Positions 16,677 through 24,209 of a stretch of 64,000 bases of DNA are shown here, piece after piece. This DNA comes from Myxococcales bacterium (lineage in GTDB: Bacteria > Myxococcota_A > Polyangia > Polyangiales > Polyangiaceae), in contig JAEUKE010000153.1 in NCBI GenBank assembly GCA_016794345.1, positions 186,001-250,000 of the forward strand. Direction: 5' to 3'. The notes beneath the pieces are model-generated. The model searched no databases. It was given only the letters and a program-made list of their open reading frames with translations, and was not told the origin of the DNA. The first letter of the stretch is position 1; every line of letters starts with the position of its first letter. The position numbers were made by a program, and so were the translations under genes.

Positions 16677-16967
16677 ATGGAGGCGCTCTACCGGAGCGGG
16701 GCCATCCTCGACCTCGCGATCGCGATCACGACGATCGAGCTCGTGCTCCTCCTCGTCGCGAGCGCGCGAGGTAAAATCGCGCTCAAGCCCGGCGAGGCCA
16801 TCGGCCAGGTCCTCGCAGGGCTCTGTCTGATGATCGCCCTGCGTGCCCACGTGGCCGGGCTCGACTACAGGCTCACCCTCGTCATTCTGACGGCGGCGCT
16901 CCCGGCGCACGGCTACGATCTGGCACGGCGGCTTCGCGGTGGCCCCCCCCGACCACCCTCAGCCTGA
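16677..16967 (+). CDS. Small membrane protein behind bchP, unknown function
   Basis: A 96-residue protein starting eight bases after the bchP stop. It has three hydrophobic segments (about 9-29, 42-58 and 66-82), with a positively charged loop after the first (ARGKIALKPGEAIG) and a basic C-terminal tail (DLARRLRGG). The start MEALYRSGAILDLAIAIT has no strong ribosome site; coupling to bchP is likely. Its last nine bases overlap the end of the convergent HiPIP gene. I do not recognise the family. Possible roles are bacteriochlorophyll delivery or BchP/BchG anchoring, but only position supports this. Confidence 0.75.
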   Translation: MEALYRSGAILDLAIAITTIELVLLLVASARGKIALKPGEAIGQVLAGLCLMIALRAHVAGLDYRLTLVILTAALPAHGYDLARRLRGGPPRPPSA

Positions 16968-17360
16968 GCCAGCCGGGGCCGCGCTCGCCGGGGCCGCGCC
17001 GTTCTTCGGAGCGAAGCTCGCGCAGCCGCCCTCGGGCCGAACCGGCCCGGGGAACAACTTGCATCCACCACAGTCACCGAACTTGCCCGCCTCGTACTGC
17101 GCGCATTCGGAGCACTTCTTTGCCGGGTCGGAAGCCTTCTCCTTGTACTGGAGGTTCCTCCTGAGTGTCTTCGAGTCGGCGTTGATTGGCGTATCACACC
17201 CCGTGCCGCCCCCCGCCGGAGCCGAGGAGCCGGCGCCGGACTTGTTGTCCGAGCCTCCCCCACAGCCAGCGAGGGCGAACACGCCGCCCACGGAGAGACC
17301 TCCAAGCACGACGAGCGCACGCCTTCGGTCAAGCTGGGGTTCACCACGCTTCATGGTCAT
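16959..17360 (-). CDS. High-potential iron-sulfur protein (HiPIP), Tat/lipoprotein-type
   Basis: A 133-residue periplasmic 4Fe-4S electron carrier. The mature domain shows the HiPIP pattern: Cys83 and Cys86 (KKCSECAQYE), Cys100 (CGGCKLFPG; Cys97 is an extra cysteine) and Cys113 (GGCASFAPK). The N-terminus has a twin-arginine motif (RRRALVVLGG, about 12-20) and ends in LAGC with Cys33, so it may be both Tat-exported and lipid-anchored, followed by a Gly/Ser linker. In several purple bacteria HiPIP reduces the tetrahaem PufC. Sitting 72 bases behind pufC on the same strand, this one is very probably the reaction-centre donor. The ATG at 17,360 has GGAG six bases upstream. Confidence 0.88.
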   Translation of the reverse strand: MTMKRGEPQLDRRRALVVLGGLSVGGVFALAGCGGGSDNKSGAGSSAPAGGGTGCDTPINADSKTLRRNLQYKEKASDPAKKCSECAQYEAGKFGDCGGCKLFPGPVRPEGGCASFAPKNGAAPASAAPAGSG

Positions 17361-17386
17361 CTCAATCTCCTTGTCCCGGGACGCGC

Positions 17387-17407
17387 CGCAGCGAGTCCCC
17401 CGCTGCG
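17387..17407 (-). other. Stem-loop between pufC and the HiPIP gene
   Basis: CGCAGCG, a seven-base loop, then CGCTGCG form a perfect 7-bp stem in the 72-base gap. There is no T-run on the minus-strand side, so a simple terminator is not supported; it may stabilise the 3' end of the puf message or set a different level for HiPIP. Confidence 0.5.
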
Positions 17408-17432
17408 TTGTAATTACGGACGATGTAGTTCG

Positions 17433-18554
17433 TCAGGGTGAGACCTTTGGATTCGCTTCGGTCTTCCCATCGGCCATCTGTTTGACCCCCGCAGGCGCGG
17501 CCAGCTCGGGGTAGTCACCCAACATGCTGACCCCCAGGAGCGGCTTGTAGGCGCCCTGGTGACACGTCGCGCAATTCGCCTTCGGCGCATCCCCGAGCCG
17601 ACCGTGCCGGTTCGGCGGCAGGGTGTCGAGCAGGGGCTCGAGGAACTCCGCGTTCAGATTCCGAACCATCCGGATGCCGTACCACGCCGTAGCCCGTTGC
17701 TGAGGGCTCTGGGACCAGTCGGACCAGGACCGCGAGTTGTGGCAGTACGTGCAGTTGACGCCCAGCGCCAGGGACATGTGCGTCATCAGCGAATACGTCC
17801 ACTCGGTTCGTTTGACGGTCGTTTCGTTCGCCGCCCCGAAGATGTCCGCCGACTGGACGCGGATGTTCTCCTCGCTCGCAAGGAAATAGCGGAGCGCATC
17901 CGAGGGCAGCGACGCCAGACCGATGTTCTCGGCGGGAGCGTTCTGGTGCCCCTTGTAGCCGACCATCTGGGTGTCGGTCGCGCTCGCCGGCTCGTCGAAC
18001 CAGATCTCCGTCGGGACGTTGTTGCCGCGGTGACACGTCCAACACGTCACCCCCGTCTGCTTGACGTGCTGTCCCCAGCTCGCGTTGACGTGCTGGGTCA
18101 TCTGCAGCATGCGCCGAGCGACGCGCTTCGTGTAGAGCTCGTCCGACTGCAGGTTGTTGAGGTCGGCCTCCGGATAGCCCTCCTCGTTCAACACGACGTT
18201 GCCGCTCGCGTCCCGCGCTGGCGCGTGGCAGTAGCCGCAGCCCTGCTGCGGCGCCACCCAGATGGTCATGGCGGTCATCAACCTCGTGAACTCACCCGAG
18301 GTGATGTGACCCATCACCGGCACGTTCTTGTATGCCTTCGAGGCGAGGAGCCCGTCCTTGGCGGCGGGCGCCAGCGGAGCAGGCACCTCGTTCGCGGCGA
18401 CGCGCGCCTCCAGCGTCTCCTTGGATTGGACGAGCTGCATGGCCGCGCCCGGCGGCCCGAGCTGAAAGGCGCTCGTCGACTTGTAGGCCGACACCGTGCC
18501 GGCGGCGAGCAAGACGGCGAAGAGCGCGCCTGTTGCCTTCTTGTAGGTCTTCAC
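17433..18554 (-). CDS. pufC: Reaction-centre tetrahaem cytochrome c subunit PufC
   Basis: Periplasmic donor to the oxidised special pair. The 373-residue protein has four CxxCH haem sites at residues 106-110, 171-175, 268-272 and 328-332, each with an upstream methionine-containing helix (for example TRLMTAMTIWV and VARRMLQMTQHV) that supplies the sixth ligand. The N-terminus (ALFAVLLAAGTVSAYKS) is an uncleaved anchor or signal peptide without a lipobox cysteine, unlike the lipid-anchored Blastochloris protein. It starts three bases after pufM. A tetrahaem subunit plus HiPIP points to a periplasmic electron pool other than, or in addition to, soluble cytochrome c2. Confidence 0.97.
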   Translation of the reverse strand: MKTYKKATGALFAVLLAAGTVSAYKSTSAFQLGPPGAAMQLVQSKETLEARVAANEVPAPLAPAAKDGLLASKAYKNVPVMGHITSGEFTRLMTAMTIWVAPQQGCGYCHAPARDASGNVVLNEEGYPEADLNNLQSDELYTKRVARRMLQMTQHVNASWGQHVKQTGVTCWTCHRGNNVPTEIWFDEPASATDTQMVGYKGHQNAPAENIGLASLPSDALRYFLASEENIRVQSADIFGAANETTVKRTEWTYSLMTHMSLALGVNCTYCHNSRSWSDWSQSPQQRATAWYGIRMVRNLNAEFLEPLLDTLPPNRHGRLGDAPKANCATCHQGAYKPLLGVSMLGDYPELAAPAGVKQMADGKTEANPKVSP

Positions 18555-18557
18555 GGT

Positions 18558-19772
18558 CTACCTCGAGTTCGGCGGGGCTGAAGGGGATGCGGACGCCGAG
18601 GCGCCCGGCGAAACGGCGGACGGCGCCGCGGAGGCCGCGGGAGCGGCCGAGTCCCCGGGAGCGGCCGAGTCCGCCGGCTCGGCGGAGGCCGACGTCGCGG
18701 GCTCGGGCGGAGCTTCCGACGGTGCGGGAGCCGCCGATGCGACGGCAGCGGACTCCACAGGAGCGGCGACCGCGCTCGCGACGACCGCGGGTGGGCCCGG
18801 CGGAGGAGCGACGAACGTGAGCGCCGGGTCCTCGACGACGGCGTAGGGCTGCTCGTACTGAGGAGCGAAGTCGTGTTTGACGGCCCAGAGGTACCAGTTG
18901 TCCACCGCGGTGCCGGTCAAGAGGATGCCGATGCCACCGGTGAGCGGACAGAGGACGGCGAACCACCAGGCCCAACGGTGAATCGACTCGAAAGTCGCAT
19001 TGAACCCCATCGTCCACCGCCAGAAGAGCGCGCCGCGCTCCGCGGCCGTGCCGCGGTCGATGACCTGGCTCACCTCACGTTCACCTCCGAGGTGGCTGAG
19101 CGCGAGGACCGTCGCGCCATGCATCGCGAAGAGCAGCGTCGAGCCGTACAGGAAGGCGATCGAGAGGGCGTGGAAGGGGTTGTAGAAGAGGTTCCCGTAG
19201 CGGATCGAGAACGCTGCAGTCCAATCCAGGTGCGGGAAGATCCCGAACGGCACCGCCTCCGACCAGCTCCCCATGAGAATCGGCCGAATGAAGCCCAGGA
19301 CGAGGTAGAGCCAGATCGCCGCAGCGAACGCCCACGCGACGTGCGTGCCCATCCCGAGCGCCTTCGCGCGACGATAGGTCCGGAGCCACCACAAGAAGAT
19401 CGACGCGGTCAGGAACGCGCCAGCCATGAGCCACCAGCCGCCCTGATTCAACGGCGGGAGCGAGAGACCAGCCGAAGGCGATGGCGGCTCGAGCGCCAAC
19501 CACGGCAGCTGCCGAACGAACTGAATGGGGTCCCACCCGACGGAGGCCCACATGTTCAGGCCGATGATCTCGATCGCCACGAACCCGAAGAAGAGCGACG
19601 CGATGCCCAAATATCCAAGATAGAGGGGTCCGACCTGGGCGTTACCGAACCAGCCGATCAGCTTGGAGAAACCCGCCTTCTCCACACGGAATGCGTCCAC
19701 GTCGGTAGGCGGATTGGAGAGCGGCTCGGCGCCCACCTGGAACTGCGTGAAGATGTTTTGGTACTGGGCCAT
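18558..19772 (-). CDS. pufM: Reaction-centre M subunit PufM with long low-complexity tail
   Basis: Core membrane subunit that binds half of the special pair, QA and the non-haem iron. The key residues are present: His201, His218 and His265 (counterparts of M202, M219, M266) and Tyr209 in AFLYGS (M210). The five-helix core ends near residue 320, the usual size of PufM. The remaining 80 or so residues are almost entirely Ala, Ser, Pro, Glu and Val (for example PPPGPPAVVASAVAAPVES), ending SPSAPPNSR. As the M C-terminus is periplasmic, the tail would reach towards PufC or HiPIP. It is in frame and followed at once by pufC. Six bases separate it from pufL. Confidence 0.96.
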   Translation of the reverse strand: MAQYQNIFTQFQVGAEPLSNPPTDVDAFRVEKAGFSKLIGWFGNAQVGPLYLGYLGIASLFFGFVAIEIIGLNMWASVGWDPIQFVRQLPWLALEPPSPSAGLSLPPLNQGGWWLMAGAFLTASIFLWWLRTYRRAKALGMGTHVAWAFAAAIWLYLVLGFIRPILMGSWSEAVPFGIFPHLDWTAAFSIRYGNLFYNPFHALSIAFLYGSTLLFAMHGATVLALSHLGGEREVSQVIDRGTAAERGALFWRWTMGFNATFESIHRWAWWFAVLCPLTGGIGILLTGTAVDNWYLWAVKHDFAPQYEQPYAVVEDPALTFVAPPPGPPAVVASAVAAPVESAAVASAAPAPSEAPPEPATSASAEPADSAAPGDSAAPAASAAPSAVSPGASASASPSAPPNSR

Positions 19773-19778
19773 GGTCCT

Positions 19779-20603
19779 TCAGCTCCAAACGGGGAGGCGG
19801 AGCCACCAGCTCCACCATTCGGGCCAGCTCTGCGTCCAGAACGGACCGCTGATGACGATGCAGATCGCGCTCCAGATCCCCGCGCTGAGCGCGAGGAAGA
19901 GACCCAGGCGATGAATGCCGAGCGCACCGATCGAATAGCCGATGTGATCGCGAAAGAAGCCGTCTTCGTACTCGGCAGTCTTCACCCTCTCACCCTTCTG
20001 AGGGTTGACGGCCGAGAGGATCAGCCCGCCATGGAGAGAGAGCGCGAGGGTCGTCGTGAAGAAGAACGACACCGCGATCATGTGGGCCGGGTTGTAGTGA
20101 AAGTGCAGGTGCTGGTAGCCGATGTTCGACACCCAATCCAGGTGGCTGAAGATTCCGTACGGAAACCCGTGCCCCCAGGCGCCGAGCAAGACCGGCCGAA
20201 TGACGACCAGCGTGAAGTAGGCGAAGATCGCGACGCTGTAAGCAATGGGGATGTGATAGCCCATGCCCAGCTTGCGGCTAATCTCGGCCTGACGCAGCGC
20301 CCATGAACAGAACGCTCCAAGCGCGCAGATGGTCACGAGCTGCCAGATCCCGCCCTCCTTGAGGGGAGCGAAGCCGAGGCCGTATTCTATCGGCGGCGGC
20401 GCGATGTTGATCAACCACGGATTCCAGGTCGGTCCGAGGGAGGCTCCCCAGAGAATGAGCGCCGTACCGACGAACGAAAAGAAGATCGTCGTCGCCCCGA
20501 AGAACCCGACGTAAAACGGACCCACCCAGAAGTCGAAGAGGTCGCCTCCGAGCAGAGTCCCACCGCGGACCCTGTATCGCCTTTCGAAGCTCAGCAGCGC
20601 CAT
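19779..20603 (-). CDS. pufL: Reaction-centre L subunit PufL
   Basis: Partner of PufM in the type II reaction centre. The 274-residue five-helix protein starts MALLSFERRYRVRGGTLLGGDLFDFWVGPFYVGFFG-like, split here as the family N-terminus and first helix. It has His154, His174, His191 and His231 for bacteriochlorophyll and iron (L153, L173, L190, L230). Glu213 and Asp214 (EYEDGFFRD) match the L212/L213 proton-delivery pair to QB. The GGAGG ribosome site lies five bases before the ATG. Length is typical (about 270-280). Transcription enters through the stem-loop after pufA. Confidence 0.98.
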   Translation of the reverse strand: MALLSFERRYRVRGGTLLGGDLFDFWVGPFYVGFFGATTIFFSFVGTALILWGASLGPTWNPWLINIAPPPIEYGLGFAPLKEGGIWQLVTICALGAFCSWALRQAEISRKLGMGYHIPIAYSVAIFAYFTLVVIRPVLLGAWGHGFPYGIFSHLDWVSNIGYQHLHFHYNPAHMIAVSFFFTTTLALSLHGGLILSAVNPQKGERVKTAEYEDGFFRDHIGYSIGALGIHRLGLFLALSAGIWSAICIVISGPFWTQSWPEWWSWWLRLPVWS

Positions 20604-20675
20604 AGAACCTCCGCACCCATCCCGTGTTCGCCCACGCCGACACTACGCCCACAACGACACAAGCAAGACTCGCCA

Positions 20676-20705
20676 CACGGAGGGGGCCTCGAGGCCCCCT
20701 CCGTG
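20676..20705 (-). other. Perfect stem-loop between pufA and pufL
   Basis: CACGGAGGGGGCC, TCGA, GGCCCCCTCCGTG form a 13-bp perfect GC-rich stem with a four-base loop, 20 bases past the pufA stop and 70 bases before pufL. The Rhodobacter puf operon has hairpins in the same place that protect the pufBA segment from 3' decay, giving many more antenna than reaction-centre polypeptides. No T-run follows. An mRNA stabiliser or attenuator is the best reading. Confidence 0.85.
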
Positions 20706-20724
20706 CACCGAGCAGCGGCTCAAC

Positions 20725-20901
20725 TCACTTCGAAGGCAGCGCAGGAGCAGCCGGAACGGCGCTCTTGTGCGGACCTTCGAGCCAGTTGAAGCGACTCGTG
20801 CTCAACAGCACGAAGTGGATGACCAGGGCAAGCGCGAAGAGGAACGTAAAGAGTCCCACCAGCGCCTGCCGGGGATCGAACAGTTGCCAAAGTTTCCACA
20901 T
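20725..20901 (-). CDS. pufA: Light-harvesting 1 alpha polypeptide PufA
   Basis: A 58-residue single-helix antenna polypeptide. It has the classical start MWKLWQLFDPRQALVG, the transmembrane helix at about 13-35 with bacteriochlorophyll-binding His29 (LVIHFVLLSTSRFNWLEG), and an Ala/Pro-rich periplasmic tail. The Trp after the helix (Trp40) can hydrogen-bond the pigment acetyl group, as in LH1. A GAGG site precedes the ATG. It lies ten bases behind pufB in the normal B-A order. Confidence 0.96.
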   Translation of the reverse strand: MWKLWQLFDPRQALVGLFTFLFALALVIHFVLLSTSRFNWLEGPHKSAVPAAPALPSK

Positions 20902-20911
20902 TGGAACCTCC

Positions 20912-21130
20912 TCAACCGAGCATGGACTGCGCGATGGACTGGGCAGACTCCAGCATCCCGTAGCCATTCGGGCCGGGCAACCACGGTCGCCACATCCACG
21001 CTAGGACGTGGGCGACGACCGCGATCGCGGTGAACATGATGAAGCTGGAGACGAAGATCTTGTGAAACTCTTGCGCCTCAGCGTCGGAGAGCCCCGATAG
21101 GGAGCTCGTTTTCTCTTCGGACTTTGCCAT
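20912..21130 (-). CDS. pufB: Light-harvesting 1 beta polypeptide PufB
   Basis: A 72-residue beta polypeptide: polar N-terminus MAKSEEKTSSLSGLSDAEAQ, LH-beta signature EFHKIFVSSF, and a helix with the pigment ligand His41 followed by LAWMWRPW (42-50). It is about 20 residues longer than most LH1 betas because of a C-terminal tail (GPNGYGMLESAQSIAQSMLG). The reading frame is open further upstream but the ATG at 21,130 gives the family N-terminus. First gene of the puf segment. Confidence 0.95.
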   Translation of the reverse strand: MAKSEEKTSSLSGLSDAEAQEFHKIFVSSFIMFTAIAVVAHVLAWMWRPWLPGPNGYGMLESAQSIAQSMLG

Positions 21131-21268
21131 CAGCCTGACCTCCACATTCCGCTGCGCCCATCTACGCAGCATCGGCCGCCACCCTCCGGAGCAGCGGCGC
21201 AAAGGGTGACTTGCACCCTCGTGCTCTCGCGCCGCGGAGCCTCGATGGCCCCGCGACCAGCCTTGCGC
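21131..21268 (-). promoter_or_regulatory. bchZ-pufB intergenic region, probable puf leader
   Basis: The 138 bases between bchZ and pufB correspond to the pufQ/promoter region of Rhodobacter, but no pufQ-like frame is seen. It contains two small inverted repeats: GCTGCG-N8-CGCAGC (21,151-21,170) and GGGTG-ACTTG-CACCC (21,204-21,218). No TGT-N12-ACA box is present, so this promoter, if there is one, is not of the PpsR type. RegA binding is possible but I cannot define a site. Confidence 0.4.
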
Positions 21269-22726
21269 TCACCCGTGCCCAGCAACGAGCTCCCGCCTTT
21301 GCCCAGCGCTCCCGGCACCGAGATGCGCTCTCGTGACCTTGGTCACGCCTTCCCGCCGTGCTGCTCGCTCGGCGGCGTCGCGCAAGCGCTTCGCCGCCGA
21401 GATCCGCGTCAAGACGGGCATCGCGTCGATCAGCTCGCCCAAGACCTGCTCGGCGTCGTCGTCCCACGCAAGCTCGGCGTAGGCGCGCGAGGGCGTGGGG
21501 TCGACCTTGTCGAGCTCGGTTCCGAGCGGAAGGATGTGAAACAGGGCATCGAAGAACGCATTGCACACCTCCTGGACGAGATAGGAGGCCCCCGAATAGC
21601 CCATGAACGGGGTTCCGGTATGGCGGCGGATCGCCGTTCCCGGGAACGATGCCGGAATGTAGGAGCAGCGCTTCCCCGCCTCAGCCAGGTACATTCGCTC
21701 GTTGTAGGAGCCGAAGACGAGGAGCGGGGTCTTCGTCTGGACGGCCTCGCGGATGGCCACGTTGTCCGTCTTGCCGCCGGGCACACGTTCGAATGCGAAC
21801 GAGCACGGCAGACCGAGCTCACCCTCCAAGAAGCCGCGGAGCCCGCGCGCATAGGTGGCATTGGCGACGACGCCGAATGAGGCCGTCCCGAAGAAGTCTT
21901 GCGTGACCGAGCGCCAGAGGTCCCAGATCGGCTTCAGGGTCGAATGCTTCTCGGACTCGATGAACGGCTCTGGGTCCAACCCGAGGAGCTCGCCGAGCGA
22001 CCGGAGGAACCGGGTCGTCGAGTGAACGCCGATGGGCGCCTGCAGATAGGGTTTCTCGAGCGCCTCGCAGAGCAGCCTCCCGTGCTCGCGGTAGAGGACG
22101 ACGTTGGCCTGTGCCTCGGCGAGACGGGGGACCTCGTCCAGGCGGCAGCCCAGCGGGAAGACGAGGTTGATCTCGGCCCCGATGCCCTCGACGAGCCGGC
22201 GCACCTCCGCCAGGTCCGACCAGGTGTTGAAGTACCCGTAGGCCGGCCCGATGATGTTCACCTTGGGCTTGGTCCCCGGGGCCGACTTCGGCAGCTTGGA
22301 CTTCTTGGAGCCAAAGTGCTGCCAGAGCCAGAACATCGCGCGATCCGCGCTCTGCCATTGGTCTTCGTCGATTGTCCGGGGAAGAAACCGGAGGATGTTC
22401 GTCCCTTCGGGCGTCACCCCGCCGCCGATCATCTCGGCGATGGATCCAGTGACCACGACGCTGGGTCGCGACGGATCGAGCGCCTGGTGCGCACGGCGCA
22501 TCGCGCCCTCCGTCCCCTTCTGCCCCAGCTCCTGTTCGGAGAGGCCAGTGACCACGATGGGAAGCTCGTGTGGCGGCAGCCCGTCCGTGTAGTGGAGGAC
22601 GGACGTGACAGGCAGGTTCTCGCATCCGACGGGGCCGTCGATGATCACCTGGAGCCCCTGGATTGCGGAGAAGACGTAGACGGCTCCCCAGTATCCGCCC
22701 GCGCGATCGTGGTCCAGGATCAGCAT
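21269..22726 (-). CDS. bchZ: Chlorophyllide a reductase subunit BchZ
   Basis: Catalytic subunit, with BchY, of the nitrogenase-like enzyme that reduces the C7-C8 bond of chlorophyllide a, converting a chlorin to a bacteriochlorin. The 485-residue protein starts MLILDHDRAGGYWGAVYVFSA and includes DGPVGCENLPVTSVLHYTDG (about 29-48) with the conserved cluster cysteine, VVVTGSIAEMIGGGVTPEGTN-type sequence, and GTPFMGYSGASYLVQEV near residue 395. The C-terminal SAAKRLRDAAERAARREG is the PCP_red-like end. The ATG lies seven bases inside bchY. Confidence 0.95.
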   Translation of the reverse strand: MLILDHDRAGGYWGAVYVFSAIQGLQVIIDGPVGCENLPVTSVLHYTDGLPPHELPIVVTGLSEQELGQKGTEGAMRRAHQALDPSRPSVVVTGSIAEMIGGGVTPEGTNILRFLPRTIDEDQWQSADRAMFWLWQHFGSKKSKLPKSAPGTKPKVNIIGPAYGYFNTWSDLAEVRRLVEGIGAEINLVFPLGCRLDEVPRLAEAQANVVLYREHGRLLCEALEKPYLQAPIGVHSTTRFLRSLGELLGLDPEPFIESEKHSTLKPIWDLWRSVTQDFFGTASFGVVANATYARGLRGFLEGELGLPCSFAFERVPGGKTDNVAIREAVQTKTPLLVFGSYNERMYLAEAGKRCSYIPASFPGTAIRRHTGTPFMGYSGASYLVQEVCNAFFDALFHILPLGTELDKVDPTPSRAYAELAWDDDAEQVLGELIDAMPVLTRISAAKRLRDAAERAARREGVTKVTRAHLGAGSAGQRRELVAGHG

Positions 22727-24201
22727 CCAGCCGCCTCCTTCCCGGGAACGGCCTTTCGGCCGAGCTTGACCAGCCCTTCGGCGCCGGCGGGGATCCTCCC
22801 GCGCTCCCATACACCCGAGGATGGGCCGGTACCGACGCCTTCGAAGAAGGCGCGCATTTCATCGAATCGGGGTTTGTTCGCGAGCGCGGCGTTGACGACC
22901 TGCGCGAGCGCCCCCGCCCCTGCAGGGCCCATGAGCGGACGGGCGGAGATGAGGTTCGTGAAGTAGAGCGCCGGTATCCCGCGCTCCTTCGCGGCCTGCA
23001 CGACAGGCGTAGTCCCGATGACGATGTCGGGCGAGAACGCCGAGAAGGCTTCGAGGTCTTGCTCGAGCGAGGCGCGGAACCGTACCTCGACGCCGCGCGA
23101 GCGAAGCCATTCCTTGTCTCGCGCCGACGCGCTGGTGTCAGGGCACGCGGTGCCCACATATCGCAGATCCGCCCCGCACTCGACGAGCAGGCGCGCCACG
23201 AGCAGCTCGGAGCCTTCATAGCCCGAGAGCGTGATGCGACCGCGAATCGGAGAAGCGCCGAGCACGCCCCGGAGCGCAGGCAAGGCGGCGGTCTTGGCGG
23301 CGTCGACGCGCGCGCGAGAAATGCCGCAGGCACCTCCGATGGCGTCGAGCCAGTCGGCCGTTCCCTCGAGCCCGACCGGTGCCGACCCGACAACGGCGCG
23401 ACCTGCTGCCTCGAACTCTCGGGTCGATGCCACGTAGAACGGGTGAAGCGCCCCGACGACCGCGCAATCGAGGGCGCCATAGAGCTCGCGCCACTCGCGG
23501 GTCGGAACGACGGGCCCGGCCGAGATGCCCATCGGCTCGAGCATTCGCCCGATAGAGACCGGGTCGGCGGGGAAGATCTCCCCGAGGAGCGTGACGGATG
23601 GGAGACCCCCGCGCCCGTTGCGAGGCGCTTGCACGGGCCCAGCCTCGATCTCCTCTCGGGCGTACCGGAGCATCGCCGCCGCGAGGACGTCCTTCGCCTC
23701 GGCGTGGGTGGGCACACCGAAGCCCGGGACGTCGACTCCGATGATCCGGACGCCATCGATCGACTTCGGTAACAAGCGGAGCGGGACGCCGGACGCGCTT
23801 GGAACGCAAAGGTTGATGACCACGACTGCGTCGTATTCGGCCGGGCGAGCGGTCGCCGTCACGGCATCGCGGAGGTCCTCGAAGAGCTTGCCTGTGACCA
23901 GGGTCTCGGAGTCGAATGGGACGTACCCCACGCTTCGACGCGCTCCATAGAAGTGAGACGTGAACGTGAGCCCGTAGACGCAGCAGGCCGAGCCGGACAG
24001 GATGGTCGCCGTGCGCCGCATCCGCAGGCCGACCCGGAGCGAGCCGAACGCCGGACACATGCTCTGGGGCTGATCGTGCGGTCCAAGTGGATAGTCACGG
24101 GCCAGCCTCTCCATCGACTCCGACCCAGCGGCGCGCGCCGCGGCGCGGAGCGAGGCGCGCGCGTCGTTGCATACCGGAGGTTTGGGCTCGATGTCTTGCA
24201 T
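22720..24201 (-). CDS. bchY: Chlorophyllide a reductase subunit BchY
   Basis: Binds, with BchZ, the catalytic 4Fe-4S cluster and substrate of chlorophyllide a reductase. The 493-residue protein contains the conserved QSMCPAFGSLRVGLRMRRTA (about 46-65), ILSGSACCVYGLTF (about 67-80), and INLCVPSASGVPLRLLP (about 129-145), which together supply the cluster cysteines. Length agrees with the family. It follows bchX by eight bases and overlaps bchZ. Confidence 0.95.
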   Translation of the reverse strand: MQDIEPKPPVCNDARASLRAAARAAGSESMERLARDYPLGPHDQPQSMCPAFGSLRVGLRMRRTATILSGSACCVYGLTFTSHFYGARRSVGYVPFDSETLVTGKLFEDLRDAVTATARPAEYDAVVVINLCVPSASGVPLRLLPKSIDGVRIIGVDVPGFGVPTHAEAKDVLAAAMLRYAREEIEAGPVQAPRNGRGGLPSVTLLGEIFPADPVSIGRMLEPMGISAGPVVPTREWRELYGALDCAVVGALHPFYVASTREFEAAGRAVVGSAPVGLEGTADWLDAIGGACGISRARVDAAKTAALPALRGVLGASPIRGRITLSGYEGSELLVARLLVECGADLRYVGTACPDTSASARDKEWLRSRGVEVRFRASLEQDLEAFSAFSPDIVIGTTPVVQAAKERGIPALYFTNLISARPLMGPAGAGALAQVVNAALANKPRFDEMRAFFEGVGTGPSSGVWERGRIPAGAEGLVKLGRKAVPGKEAAGC

Positions 24202-24209
24202 GATTCACC

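Noticed and set aside
17387..17407. Rho-independent terminator after pufC
   Set aside because: Stem is only 7 bp and no T-run follows on the minus strand, so I list it as a stem-loop only.
21131..21268. pufQ between bchZ and pufB
   Set aside because: The 138-base gap has no suitable frame for a pufQ-like protein.
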